This document shows, in pieces, positions 49,302 to 56,636 of a stretch of 56,826 nt of DNA. Where the stretch lies: positions 88,125-144,950 of IMG/VR virus record IMGVR_UViG_3300042569_001383; one strand, 5' to 3'. How positions within the stretch are numbered: position 1 is the stretch's first letter; every line of letters starts with the position of its first letter. A model generated the notes under the pieces. It worked only from the letters and a program-made list of their open reading frames with translations. It made no database searches and was not told the origin of the DNA. This stretch comes from a virus. Both the position numbers and the translations under genes were made by a program.

Positions 49302-51185
49302 TTAATAACTTACCACACGTCCTCTGATATCTTGTTGAGGAAATTTCAATTCAAAAATGCTAGGATCTAACGACGGATAAATAATACCATTTTTTGTAGC
49401 AGTTGCTAAATCGTATACGTTTCCGGAATAATTAAAATCAGTATCATACAAATTAATAAAGTTAACCCCAACTACATTTTGAACACCTTTAACATTGGCA
49501 ATTGCAGTTAATACTTCAGATTTGTTGATAGGTTGATTTATTTGCCATTTATCGATATTAAACATGTCACGTACTACGGCATTACATTTCAACAAAGTTT
49601 CGTTTGAATTGTAATTTGGAAGCGTTGTAATTTCAAAATCAATACCAATATTAATAATAAATGCATCTTTAATATTTATCGCATCAGTTAACATTCGATA
49701 ATAACCAATGTATGTTTTTAAATTTTCTTTAATTGCTTGGTTACATGCTATTAATTTTTTATTTGCATCAAATCCGAGAATATACATGTTTAATGCTAAT
49801 GGATTTGCAAGTCTAGTTTGTGTGGCATCTGCTTGCGAAATTTGGTCATCTGGTACTATATATGCTTTAGCAACACTACCAAATTTTGCTGGCATTGAAT
49901 ATGCACGAATTACATAATCTTCTTTTGTAACTAAACGATTTTGTGTAGCAAAATTTGCCATCGCATTGTTTTTAATATCAACATCCGAGTCAGCACTTTT
50001 TGCACCTGTAGCTGGACCTGGATTTTGTACAGATACTGACTGTTTAACAAAATTCATCATAGCACCCGATGCTGTAGAGTTGATATCGGAATCATATGTA
50101 ATTGTATTGATTTTAGTCAATGTTTTTGCTGGTACATTTTCGCTAATTCCATTTGATACTACATATGTAATTGTTAACGTAGTGTTTGATGGGGCTTGGC
50201 CGTAAGTTCTTGTATATAAAAAGTTAGCAGGATCAATATCAATATCAATGGTACGACGAAATCCAGCTAATCCATTTCCTACATTGTCTGGGTTTGGAAT
50301 AATTTCTTCATCATTGTTATCAGATATTCCAGCTCCGAATTGTAATTCCATACGATTGTCACTTCGCAATCTCGTAACGAAACGCTTAGCAGTTTTCTTC
50401 ATTTTTAACAAACTTGGTGCATTTGCTCGATATTGCGATAAATCCGGATCATTTTCTAATAGATTAGGTACAGCTTCAAATATAGTATCTTGTGCTAAAT
50501 ATGGAACTTCATACCAATTATCTCCATCTGACTCTGTTACGGAAATTATTTCTATGATGTTCGTATCATTAAGTAAAACTTTGTCATATGGTAACGGCGT
50601 TCCAAAAGAAAATGTAACTGTCTTGGTTTCGCCTGAAACTGCTTTTGCTTTTTTCTTTAATAAAAAATAGGTTGGTGTCGACGTTGCTGCATCCACATCA
50701 TATATGGTTACTTCGGTAGTATCATATGACGAAGAATATGAAAAATTAATAGCATCCAACGTTCGAAATAGACTCGAGTTGTTAGAATCCGGTTTTACTT
50801 GCATTCCGGGTTGAATTGATAATGCGTAATTGTAATCCGGTTTTACATTTGCTCCAGAACCAATTGCCGGAACAATTTGATATACATCTAAATCAACAAA
50901 TGCTGGCGTAGCTGTTTTTGGTTTATATCCTAAAGATTTAGCTAAATCATAAATATTACCGCGTTCAACGGCTTGATCTAAAAATGATTCACGTAAATTA
51001 GTATCCGAATAAAAACTTAAAACGTCGCCTACATATGATGCAAGTTCAATAAACAACATACCAGGCGATGCATCTGAGAAATCAGTGTATGTATTTGGGA
51101 AATATTGTTTCGCAAAATCAATCAAATTTTGTTTGTATTGACCGAAATCTTTTCCTATATATGATATATCTTTTTTAGTTTCCAT
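49302..51185 (-). CDS. gp6: Baseplate wedge protein (T4 gp6-like)
   Basis: 627 aa (T4 gp6: 660). The N-terminal part YIGKDFGQYKQNLIDFAKQY, FSDASPGMLFIELASYVGDV, LSFYSDTNLRESFLDQAVER and NIYDLAKSLGYKPK is the recognisable gp6/gpJ-type wedge motif set. Further on, VTKEDYVIRAYSMPAKFGSV, DAFIINIGIDFEITTLPNYN and KWQINQPINKSEVLTAIANV belong to the C-terminal dimerisation part. Dimers of gp6 form the iris-like ring that links the baseplate wedges. It directly follows gp25, which binds it in T4. It lacks its own promoter-like motif and appears to be read through with gp25. Confidence 0.92.
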   Translation of the reverse strand: METKKDISYIGKDFGQYKQNLIDFAKQYFPNTYTDFSDASPGMLFIELASYVGDVLSFYSDTNLRESFLDQAVERGNIYDLAKSLGYKPKTATPAFVDLDVYQIVPAIGSGANVKPDYNYALSIQPGMQVKPDSNNSSLFRTLDAINFSYSSSYDTTEVTIYDVDAATSTPTYFLLKKKAKAVSGETKTVTFSFGTPLPYDKVLLNDTNIIEIISVTESDGDNWYEVPYLAQDTIFEAVPNLLENDPDLSQYRANAPSLLKMKKTAKRFVTRLRSDNRMELQFGAGISDNNDEEIIPNPDNVGNGLAGFRRTIDIDIDPANFLYTRTYGQAPSNTTLTITYVVSNGISENVPAKTLTKINTITYDSDINSTASGAMMNFVKQSVSVQNPGPATGAKSADSDVDIKNNAMANFATQNRLVTKEDYVIRAYSMPAKFGSVAKAYIVPDDQISQADATQTRLANPLALNMYILGFDANKKLIACNQAIKENLKTYIGYYRMLTDAINIKDAFIINIGIDFEITTLPNYNSNETLLKCNAVVRDMFNIDKWQINQPINKSEVLTAIANVKGVQNVVGVNFINLYDTDFNYSGNVYDLATATKNGIIYPSLDPSIFELKFPQQDIRGRVVSY

Positions 51186-51190
51186 GTGAG

Positions 51191-51637
51191 TTATTCGATT
51201 GTAATATTACCTGTATTTGATGTGTTTAAAGTTATAGTTTGACCTAACAATGATGTTGATACTGTAAACTGAATTGAAATTGTAATTAAATAAATTAAAC
51301 TTGGATCATCTTCTGCAGTTTTAATATCAATGTTTTGTATATTAATATATGGCAACCAAGTAGATACTGCAGATTGTATTAAATCTACTATATCAGGTTT
51401 AATTTCATCTATGTTCGGTTCAAAAATAATTTCTTTTAAATTGCAACCAAATTTTATCCAATCACCGGTTCGTTCACCTGGATATGTTAATAGTAAATTT
51501 TTAAAATTATTCCTAGCTTGTTCTTCATACGTGTACGCTGTTTGAAATGTACCTGGTGCTGAATATAAAAGGGAAATACCAAACGGAGTTTGTGTATTTG
51601 TGTTTGCAACGTTACTAGGAATTATTACATATGACAT
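51191..51637 (-). CDS. gp25: Baseplate wedge protein (T4 gp25-like)
   Basis: 148 aa (T4 gp25: 132); ATG at 51637 with AAAAGG upstream, overlapping the stop of the upstream gene. The gp25/GpW fold is evident: QARNNFKNLLLTYPGERTGD, WIKFGCNLKEIIFEPNIDEI (with the conserved E-P pair), IVDLIQSAVSTWLPYINIQN and a final beta pair LIYLITISIQFTVS. It is a core wedge subunit that helps to start sheath polymerisation and interacts with gp6 and gp53. Despite the old family name lysozyme-like, there is no sign of lysozyme activity. Confidence 0.92.
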   Translation of the reverse strand: MSYVIIPSNVANTNTQTPFGISLLYSAPGTFQTAYTYEEQARNNFKNLLLTYPGERTGDWIKFGCNLKEIIFEPNIDEIKPDIVDLIQSAVSTWLPYINIQNIDIKTAEDDPSLIYLITISIQFTVSTSLLGQTITLNTSNTGNITIE

Positions 51638-52134
51638 TAGTTACCTTTTTTCTTTTCAATTGCTTTCATTAACGCAGAATAATCTCGTGTCATAGCTTGT
51701 GCTACTTCCGGTGCTACGTCATATGTTTTACCAGTTTCTGGGTCTTCCATTATACTTGGCGCAGCATTAACAGTTCGAGACATACCAAACGTTTGTGCAT
51801 TAGATGAGTCGAAACGCAATTCATCCATTCCTTCTTGCAATAGTTCTTTAAACCCACTGATTCCTGCAGGATTAGTTTCAAGTAATGGGTCAGTCTGATT
51901 TAATACAGATGCCCATTTATTTTCAGAAAATTGAACTTTTGGTTTCTTACCAACTTCATTTGCCATTCTCGGAGCAATTGTTTGTCCTGTAATACGAGAA
52001 ACAGCTGATTTCTTCGGCTGTGCCATTTCATTAATAGTAGATTGTAATCCTTCTTTAAGAATTTCAGTTAATTCTTCTTTTATAACTTCACGTACGGCTA
52101 CTTTAAGTGCTTTTATTAATGTTTTTGAATCCAT
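51637..52134 (-). CDS. Hypothetical baseplate-operon protein
   Basis: 165 aa. It starts with an amphipathic helix (LIKALKVAVREVIKEELTEI), followed by RITGQTIAPRM, then PAGISGFKELLQEGMDELRF, VNAAPSIMEDPETGKTYDVA and a C-terminal helix (AQAMTRDYSALMKAIEKKKG). I do not recognise the family. Its stop overlaps the start of gp25, so translation is coupled, suggesting a role in wedge assembly. T4 gp53 would be expected near here, but no resemblance was seen. A variant promoter-like motif lies 14 nt upstream. Confidence 0.72.
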   Translation of the reverse strand: MDSKTLIKALKVAVREVIKEELTEILKEGLQSTINEMAQPKKSAVSRITGQTIAPRMANEVGKKPKVQFSENKWASVLNQTDPLLETNPAGISGFKELLQEGMDELRFDSSNAQTFGMSRTVNAAPSIMEDPETGKTYDVAPEVAQAMTRDYSALMKAIEKKKGN

Positions 52135-52148
52135 ATGATAATTTTATT

Positions 52149-52157
52149 AATAAATAT
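52149..52157 (-). promoter_or_regulatory. Late-promoter-like motif (variant) before the gp25-gp6 unit
   Basis: Coding strand reads ATATTTATTAATAAAA; the core ends 14 nt before the ATG at 52134. Confidence 0.45.
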
Positions 52158-52175
52158 TAGTAATTGTAAATTTGA

Positions 52176-52991
52176 TTATATATTTATGCCAGTACCCCAG
52201 CCTAACTGTGTTTTAGGCCCATATATAATATCAGTATCGGTATCAATATAATAATCGTCGATATCGCCTGCAGATATAGTTGGAGTAGCTGTTCCTGCAA
52301 TAACTTTGCTAGGTGCTTCTTTTAAATTTGTTAACACGTTGACTTGTTGATCTACCAAACTTTCTATCAACAATAATCTAGAATTAATATCAAAATCTGA
52401 TACATTAAGTTCCGTATAAAATTGTGTTGGTACGTTTAAATCATCGTTAAACAAATTTAAGTCATCAATTGCATCATTGATTTCAGCTGACACATTGAAT
52501 GTTTCTGTGTTACATATTGCTGATAATTTAGATATAGCTTTTGCTAATAATTGATTGATTCTCGCAAATGAAATATTGATAGCAGATACCATGCCTTGTA
52601 ACGATGATATTGATGATTTTGCATTCTTACCTAAATTATCGAACGTAGTTATTAATTTGGCAATCGGTCCAGATGGCACGCCTGGAACTGATGGTATTGC
52701 TAATTGTACTGTCGATAAAACAGTAGCAACAGTAGATATTGTAGTAATAACCGGTGTTATTCGATTAATTAAATTTAATCCGTTTTTAATGTTATCAATT
52801 AAACTGTATAATTGTTGCAATTTTAATTTAGCAGATTTAACGGCAGGATCATTGCAATCTAAATTTGGAGATAACTGAGAAACTTCATTAATAAACTTTT
52901 CGGCTTCCGTTGATAATGTATCAACTTGTTTCATTAAAACAGGTATTAACTGTTTAATTAATTTTGCCGGTATGTTAGTTCCTATTGCCAT
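52176..52991 (-). CDS. Helical baseplate-region protein with a fibre-type C-terminal motif
   Basis: 271 aa; ATG overlaps the stop of the upstream gene (TAATG). Residues 1-215 are nearly all helical and amphipathic, with a mildly hydrophobic stretch near 85-120 (VITTISTVATVLSTVQLAIP) that could pack in a helical bundle and is not clearly a membrane span. The end GDIDDYYIDTDTDIIYGPKT, LGWGTGI is the G-D-x-Y-I-D-T-x-T-x-x-I-Y-G-P-K motif known from phage tail fibre and spike proteins. I infer a structural protein attached near the central spike; no T4 equivalent is recognised. Confidence 0.72.
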   Translation of the reverse strand: MAIGTNIPAKLIKQLIPVLMKQVDTLSTEAEKFINEVSQLSPNLDCNDPAVKSAKLKLQQLYSLIDNIKNGLNLINRITPVITTISTVATVLSTVQLAIPSVPGVPSGPIAKLITTFDNLGKNAKSSISSLQGMVSAINISFARINQLLAKAISKLSAICNTETFNVSAEINDAIDDLNLFNDDLNVPTQFYTELNVSDFDINSRLLLIESLVDQQVNVLTNLKEAPSKVIAGTATPTISAGDIDDYYIDTDTDIIYGPKTQLGWGTGINI

Positions 52992-54034
52992 TATATATTA
53001 ATATTAGTTTTTTTGTATTTATCTACTAAAACATTGTCATTGGTTAATTCAGCAAACAATTTAGCATAATCTGCGTCTGGAATAGAATATAACTCAGTAC
53101 AAATTGCACCACTTGAATCTGCAAAACCAATTTTAAGTACCGATACAATTTTTTGTAGTAAACTTACAACAGCTGTAGAATGTAAAAGTGGTTCTTTATC
53201 TGTTTTATCAGACGAACCAATATATACAGTAGGAGCATTTATTTCAATGCTACGTTTAGCATCTACGATAACAGAATCTGTTTTTGATTTCAATACAATT
53301 CTATCCGCAACACCTACTAGTTGTGATTTGTTAAAATTTGATACGCTATTTTCTGACGCTACTGGATTTGATGTTGTTAATGTATTAAGCTTCTGATCGC
53401 TTGTTAAATACAAACACGATGCATCGGTATCAAAATTCTCAACTACAAATTCAGAACCAGATTGTTTTCTGTTTGACAATATTATTATTGGAGAACCAAC
53501 GTTGCCTGAATAATTTGGATTAACATCTACACGTGCACGAGTTGTATCTATTGTACTTCCAAAACGTATACTATTGCCCCACCGACCTTCGATAGCCGAA
53601 TCTCCTTCGTACAATTGAAGCGCCGGTATACTGCGTTCTGTAAACGTATCTGCGGAGCCAGTTGCTGTATTATTATATTTGCTTAAGCCAGGCAACGCAT
53701 TGTTATTTGTATTAGATGATACCGACAATGTAGTTAAATAATACCATTGCGGAGATAAACGTTCGATATTCGAATCTTCCCCATATGCTTTAAATATCAA
53801 AACTTGTTCGCCAACGATTGGAATTCGTTTCGTGTTGTTGTCTGCCGGTTTAATATTGTATAATGTAGGTGAGTATGGATCTGGTGAAATTATTTTGCAA
53901 GTAATTTCATAAACATGATGTACGTTATCCGCAGATTCTCGTTGTTCTCGTAATGTGTATGTTTCTTTAGATGGTATTGCAAGTACCTCTGCTACATACA
54001 ATGATATGGGAGTTCCGTTATATTCGGCATTCAT
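52991..54034 (-). CDS. gp5: Central spike / hub protein (T4 gp5-like, no lysozyme domain)
   Basis: 347 aa; AACGGGGGC lies ahead of the ATG at 54034. The N-terminal 170 residues look like an OB-fold domain with RIPIVGEQVLIFKAYGE. SIPALQLYEGDSAIEGRWGN, SIRFGST at about 135-165 is the hallmark of gp5-like spike proteins of environmental T4-like phages. The stretch SVIVDAKRSIEINAPTVYIG resembles the short-repeat beta-helix of the membrane-puncturing needle. T4 gp5 carries a lysozyme domain between these parts; it is absent here. The spike sits at the tip of the tube and pierces the outer membrane. The gene opens the baseplate module. Confidence 0.8.
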   Translation of the reverse strand: MNAEYNGTPISLYVAEVLAIPSKETYTLREQRESADNVHHVYEITCKIISPDPYSPTLYNIKPADNNTKRIPIVGEQVLIFKAYGEDSNIERLSPQWYYLTTLSVSSNTNNNALPGLSKYNNTATGSADTFTERSIPALQLYEGDSAIEGRWGNSIRFGSTIDTTRARVDVNPNYSGNVGSPIIILSNRKQSGSEFVVENFDTDASCLYLTSDQKLNTLTTSNPVASENSVSNFNKSQLVGVADRIVLKSKTDSVIVDAKRSIEINAPTVYIGSSDKTDKEPLLHSTAVVSLLQKIVSVLKIGFADSSGAICTELYSIPDADYAKLFAELTNDNVLVDKYKKTNINI

Positions 54035-54037
54035 TAA

Positions 54038-54472
54038 TTATGCCCCCGTTATTTTTTGTTTGGCGGAATCTATTTTGTTTTGCAAAACGCGTTCTTGTTG
54101 ATCCATTTTTCGCAGATCTTCAATTTCATCTGTTAATTCTGTTTCCAAAGTAGATTCTGCAATTTTAAGTAATTGTTGTTTTTCATCATCACTTAATAAC
54201 GAGTCGACTCCGGCAATAGTTTGTTGAGTTGAAATATAACGCTGAACAATTGCAGTTAATTTTACGAGGTGATCGTCATTTTTAACTGCAACGTCTAGGT
54301 ATTCTTTGATTAACGGAACAATTATCGTAGCATCAGACGCATTCTTAATTAATGGCTGTAATTGAGCTATTAACTGAGTTATTTGCCTGTCTTTCTTTTT
54401 GCTGTTATGATACACGTCAGACATTAAATCTGCAAATGATGTACCTTTAAATAATTCTTCGTTTTTATCCAT
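54038..54472 (-). CDS. Conserved coiled-coil protein of the late module
   Basis: 144 aa. MDKNEELFKGTSFADLMSDV begins a charged helical protein with QITQLIAQLQPLIKNASDAT, VPLIKEYLDVAVKNDDHLVK and LTAIVQRYIS; the wording E-L-F-K-G-x-S-F-x-D-L ... P-L-I-x-E-Y-L-D-V-x-V-K-N-D-x-x-L-V-K is a pattern I recall from hypothetical proteins of T4-like marine phages, always beside the spike gene. The C-terminal half is a coiled coil. Two overlapping promoter-like motifs precede it and there is no Shine-Dalgarno. Function unknown. Confidence 0.78.
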   Translation of the reverse strand: MDKNEELFKGTSFADLMSDVYHNSKKKDRQITQLIAQLQPLIKNASDATIIVPLIKEYLDVAVKNDDHLVKLTAIVQRYISTQQTIAGVDSLLSDDEKQQLLKIAESTLETELTDEIEDLRKMDQQERVLQNKIDSAKQKITGA

Positions 54473-54485
54473 AATGAAACATTTA

Positions 54486-54500
54486 TATAAATATAAATAT
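54486..54500 (-). promoter_or_regulatory. Tandem late-promoter-like motifs before the coiled-coil and spike genes
   Basis: Two copies of ATATTTATA overlap on the coding strand (54492-54500 and 54486-54494), ending 19 and 13 nt before the ATG at 54472; the only doubled site in the window, placed at the head of the baseplate module. Confidence 0.55.
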
Positions 54501-55201
54501 CAAAACGGTAACTTTATGAAATCAGTTTGTTCGTAGGCTTTAAATTTCTCATCATATATTTGTTTCAACGTTTTAACTACACGTGTAATATTTGTAGTTT
54601 CTAATCCCGTACGTTCTCTAATAAAAATATACAAAGCTTTTTTGTTGAAGTCTTCTATGTTGTCGCGAGATTCAAATATATGCAACACTGAATCAGCAAC
54701 ATGTATATCAGTTGAATTTGAAAAAATTAAATTCAAATTATCATAGCAATATTCAATATACGCATCCATAAAATACCGCAATGTTTCTCGCATTTCATCG
54801 TTGTGAATTTCTGTAAGAATATTGCGTTGTTCGTCGATATCAATTGTTTGTGTATCGGCTTTAACTTTCGCATATCCTTTTTGATTTTCTCCAATTAAAT
54901 AATTGAACGATGTTCTTGTATAATATGAATATGCCTTGCCAGCATCAGGATTGAATTTATCCAATCTTGCAGTTAAAAATGTAACTAAATCAGTTTGTAA
55001 ATCAGCAAACGTTGAATCAATGTAATCTGGTTTCATCTTGTTGATAAGATTTTCTGCCATTTTCATGAAAGCTGGATAAATAAATCTACGATAAATTTTT
55101 TCACGCAAAGCTGGATTAGCTTCGCATTTATTGTAACCCAATATTGCTAATTCGGTTATTTTAGTAAAATATATATTACTTTTCTTCGCTCGCTTCGCCA
55201 T
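54500..55201 (-). CDS. gp55: Late-transcription sigma factor (T4 gp55-like)
   Basis: 233 aa from ATG 55201 (MAKRAKKSN), chosen because AGAGGAG lies six nt upstream; an in-frame ATG at 55225 has no such site. Residues about 80-115, DLQTDLVTFLTARLDKFNPD followed by AGKAYSYYTRTSFNYLIGEN, match the sigma region-2-like motif of T4 gp55 (F-x-P-x-x-x-x-A-Y-x-Y-h-T). The rest is helical with FNKKALYIFIRERTGLETTN. T4 gp55 (185 aa) directs host RNA polymerase to TATAAATA late promoters together with gp33 and the gp45 clamp. Here it would read the TATTTATA motifs seen throughout the window. It overlaps the upstream membrane-protein gene. Confidence 0.85.
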   Translation of the reverse strand: MAKRAKKSNIYFTKITELAILGYNKCEANPALREKIYRRFIYPAFMKMAENLINKMKPDYIDSTFADLQTDLVTFLTARLDKFNPDAGKAYSYYTRTSFNYLIGENQKGYAKVKADTQTIDIDEQRNILTEIHNDEMRETLRYFMDAYIEYCYDNLNLIFSNSTDIHVADSVLHIFESRDNIEDFNKKALYIFIRERTGLETTNITRVVKTLKQIYDEKFKAYEQTDFIKLPF

Positions 55202-55475
55202 CAAACTCCTCTTTAAGATTATCAATTACTTCTTTTAACAAAGAAAATGTAGTACCAGCTTCGTCGTCTTTTTCAAAAGCACCGATACGGTCAAGTTCTT
55301 TCATTTTCATGTATGTTTCGCAAATCTTATCATACATATAAATGTTTGTCAATTCAACACTTTCATGATATTCGTCACTGTCTGCTAATAATCCAGCTAA
55401 AACATAAGCACGATAACCAAAATATACGCAGACTATTAGCAATGCGATACTTGTTAATGATAAAAATACTGTCAT
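55176..55475 (-). CDS. Small membrane protein of the sigma-factor operon
   Basis: 99 aa. Residues 4-29 (FLSLTSIALLIVCVYFGYRA) form one membrane span near the N terminus, with the remainder acidic and helical (SVELTNIYMYDKICETYMKM, SLLKEVIDNLKEEFDGE). The ATG overlaps the TGA of the HD-domain gene (ATGA), and its own end overlaps the start of the sigma factor gene, whose ribosome site lies in its last codons. I do not recognise the family. It could anchor something at the inner membrane; nothing further can be said. Confidence 0.75.
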   Translation of the reverse strand: MTVFLSLTSIALLIVCVYFGYRAYVLAGLLADSDEYHESVELTNIYMYDKICETYMKMKELDRIGAFEKDDEAGTTFSLLKEVIDNLKEEFDGEASEEK

Positions 55476-56245
55476 GAGTTAAATGCTTTAAAAATGTCAG
55501 TTAATGATTTTTCAACTTCTGGATTGTTTTCTGCTAGATTTTTTAATCCGTTGCTTTTAGTAACTTTGCTTTTTTCAACAACTGGTTTAGGAGTTGCATT
55601 GTTTCGATTTCTCCAACGTTCAAATTCAATGGTTGATGCCATATGATCTGCGTGATGCAAAATAATTGGAAGATTGGTTTTCAATTTAGCTTGTGGTGAT
55701 CTAGCAACAAAATACGGTTTATTTGCTTCGTCATACATTCCATCATGAATTTTGATTGCTTGATATTCTGTCCAAGACATTTTAACACCATATTCTTGCA
55801 ACAACCAAATTGATAAATCTGGTACCATTGTGAACGGAATGTTTGGATTTGCTTTGTACAATTTTCCTTGATTCTTACGATGCCAATCTGAAGTTTCTAT
55901 TTGATACACTTCATTGCCGTCACCTGGAAATCCTACTTTGCCTAAATCATGATGCATTGCAGCAAACATCATTTCTTCTTTAGTATAACCAGACATATCA
56001 GCACCCATCGCGGTCCAAGTAAAATGTAATGAATCAACGCAATCCATAACACGAAGTACGTGGTCTACATAACCTCCGGCAAATGCATTATGAAAATGTT
56101 CCATGGAAGATGCTGGCATCATTGCCATGCGATCTTCAAAATCATCATACATTCGATTTAATGCCGTTTTACGAGTAGGAAATAATGTATTAACTAGTTC
56201 TCGATATCGTTCCCAATTCGACTTAATTTTTTCTGCTTCTAACAT
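55472..56245 (-). CDS. HD-domain metal-dependent phosphohydrolase
   Basis: 257 aa. The HD set is clear: GGYVDHVLRVMDCVD with His62, MMFAAMHHDLGKVG with His98-His99-Asp100, AIKIHDGMYDE with His167, and ILHHADHMAS with His197-His198-Asp200. It resembles HD-family hydrolases such as 3'-5' or dNTP/cyclic-nucleotide phosphohydrolases that occur in T4-like phages; the substrate is unknown. A counter-defence role (hydrolysis of a signalling nucleotide) or nucleotide metabolism are both possible. It has a probable basic C-terminal tail. It is first in the operon with the membrane protein and sigma factor. Confidence 0.88.
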   Translation of the reverse strand: MLEAEKIKSNWERYRELVNTLFPTRKTALNRMYDDFEDRMAMMPASSMEHFHNAFAGGYVDHVLRVMDCVDSLHFTWTAMGADMSGYTKEEMMFAAMHHDLGKVGFPGDGNEVYQIETSDWHRKNQGKLYKANPNIPFTMVPDLSIWLLQEYGVKMSWTEYQAIKIHDGMYDEANKPYFVARSPQAKLKTNLPIILHHADHMASTIEFERWRNRNNATPKPVVEKSKVTKSNGLKNLAENNPEVEKSLTDIFKAFNS

Positions 56246-56272
56246 AACTTTTTTTATTATTATAATAAGTAA

Positions 56273-56434
56273 TTATTTTCGCAATTCCAAAACATGACCA
56301 TTAACTAGTTTCGATGTGCATTCCCAACATGTAATTGCAGTGGCTTTTTCATCAACTCGTTCACAAACCGTATCGCAATATTTGCATTGCAACCTTTTAT
56401 ATCCTTTTGGTGGTTGTGTTGTTTTTTTCTTCAT
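56273..56434 (-). CDS. 53-residue zinc-ribbon protein
   Basis: 53 aa, ATG 56434 to TAA 56273. It contains CKYCDTVC at 17-24 and CWEC at 36-39, giving two CxxC pairs, the plan of a zinc ribbon. The N terminus is basic (MKKKTTQPPKGYKR). The ATG overlaps the TGA of the upstream gene (ATGA), so translation is coupled. Small zinc ribbons of this kind occur widely in phages with unknown roles, including RNA polymerase or nucleic-acid binding. The overlap and the clean Cys pairs make it a real gene despite its size. Confidence 0.75.
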   Translation of the reverse strand: MKKKTTQPPKGYKRLQCKYCDTVCERVDEKATAITCWECTSKLVNGHVLELRK

Positions 56435-56610
56435 TCTCGGTCTATGTAATATTTTGCTGAATCTAATTTCGTAAGTGCTTTTGCTAGATTTGTCAATGCA
56501 GATGCCTTGTCGATTTTACCTTCTTTTAACATTAAACCCGTTGTACGGATAATTTCACGAGCATCTTCGATGTCGTCTGTCATTTTTGCTTTGTAACGGT
56601 ACTGTGCCAT
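56431..56610 (-). CDS. Small hypothetical helical protein
   Basis: 59 aa from ATG 56610 (MAQYRYKAKMTDDI). An in-frame ATG at 56643 is unlikely because the promoter-like motif lies between them. The sequence is two helices (DIEDAREIIRTTGLMLKEGK and ASALTNLAKALTKLDSAKYY) with no known motif. Its stop overlaps the start of the zinc-ribbon gene. I do not recognise it. Confidence 0.68.
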   Translation of the reverse strand: MAQYRYKAKMTDDIEDAREIIRTTGLMLKEGKIDKASALTNLAKALTKLDSAKYYIDRE

Positions 56611-56627
56611 AATATAACTTTCTTTTA

Positions 56628-56636
56628 TATAAATAT
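56628..56636 (-). promoter_or_regulatory. Late-promoter-like motif before the 59-aa gene
   Basis: Coding strand reads ATATTTATATAAAAG; the core ends 17 nt before the ATG at 56610 and begins in the stop of the next gene upstream. Confidence 0.55.

Noticed and set aside
51191-51637. Lysozyme function for the gp25-like protein
   Set aside because: The family was once named for lysozyme similarity, but T4 gp25 is a structural wedge protein and no catalytic residues are visible here.
264-56636. Plus-strand TATAAATA sequences as T4-type late promoters for antisense transcription
   Set aside because: They are the reverse complements of the TATTTATA motif. All supported genes lie on the minus strand and the sites sit just upstream of their starts, so the coding-strand reading is more sensible, though direction is not proven.
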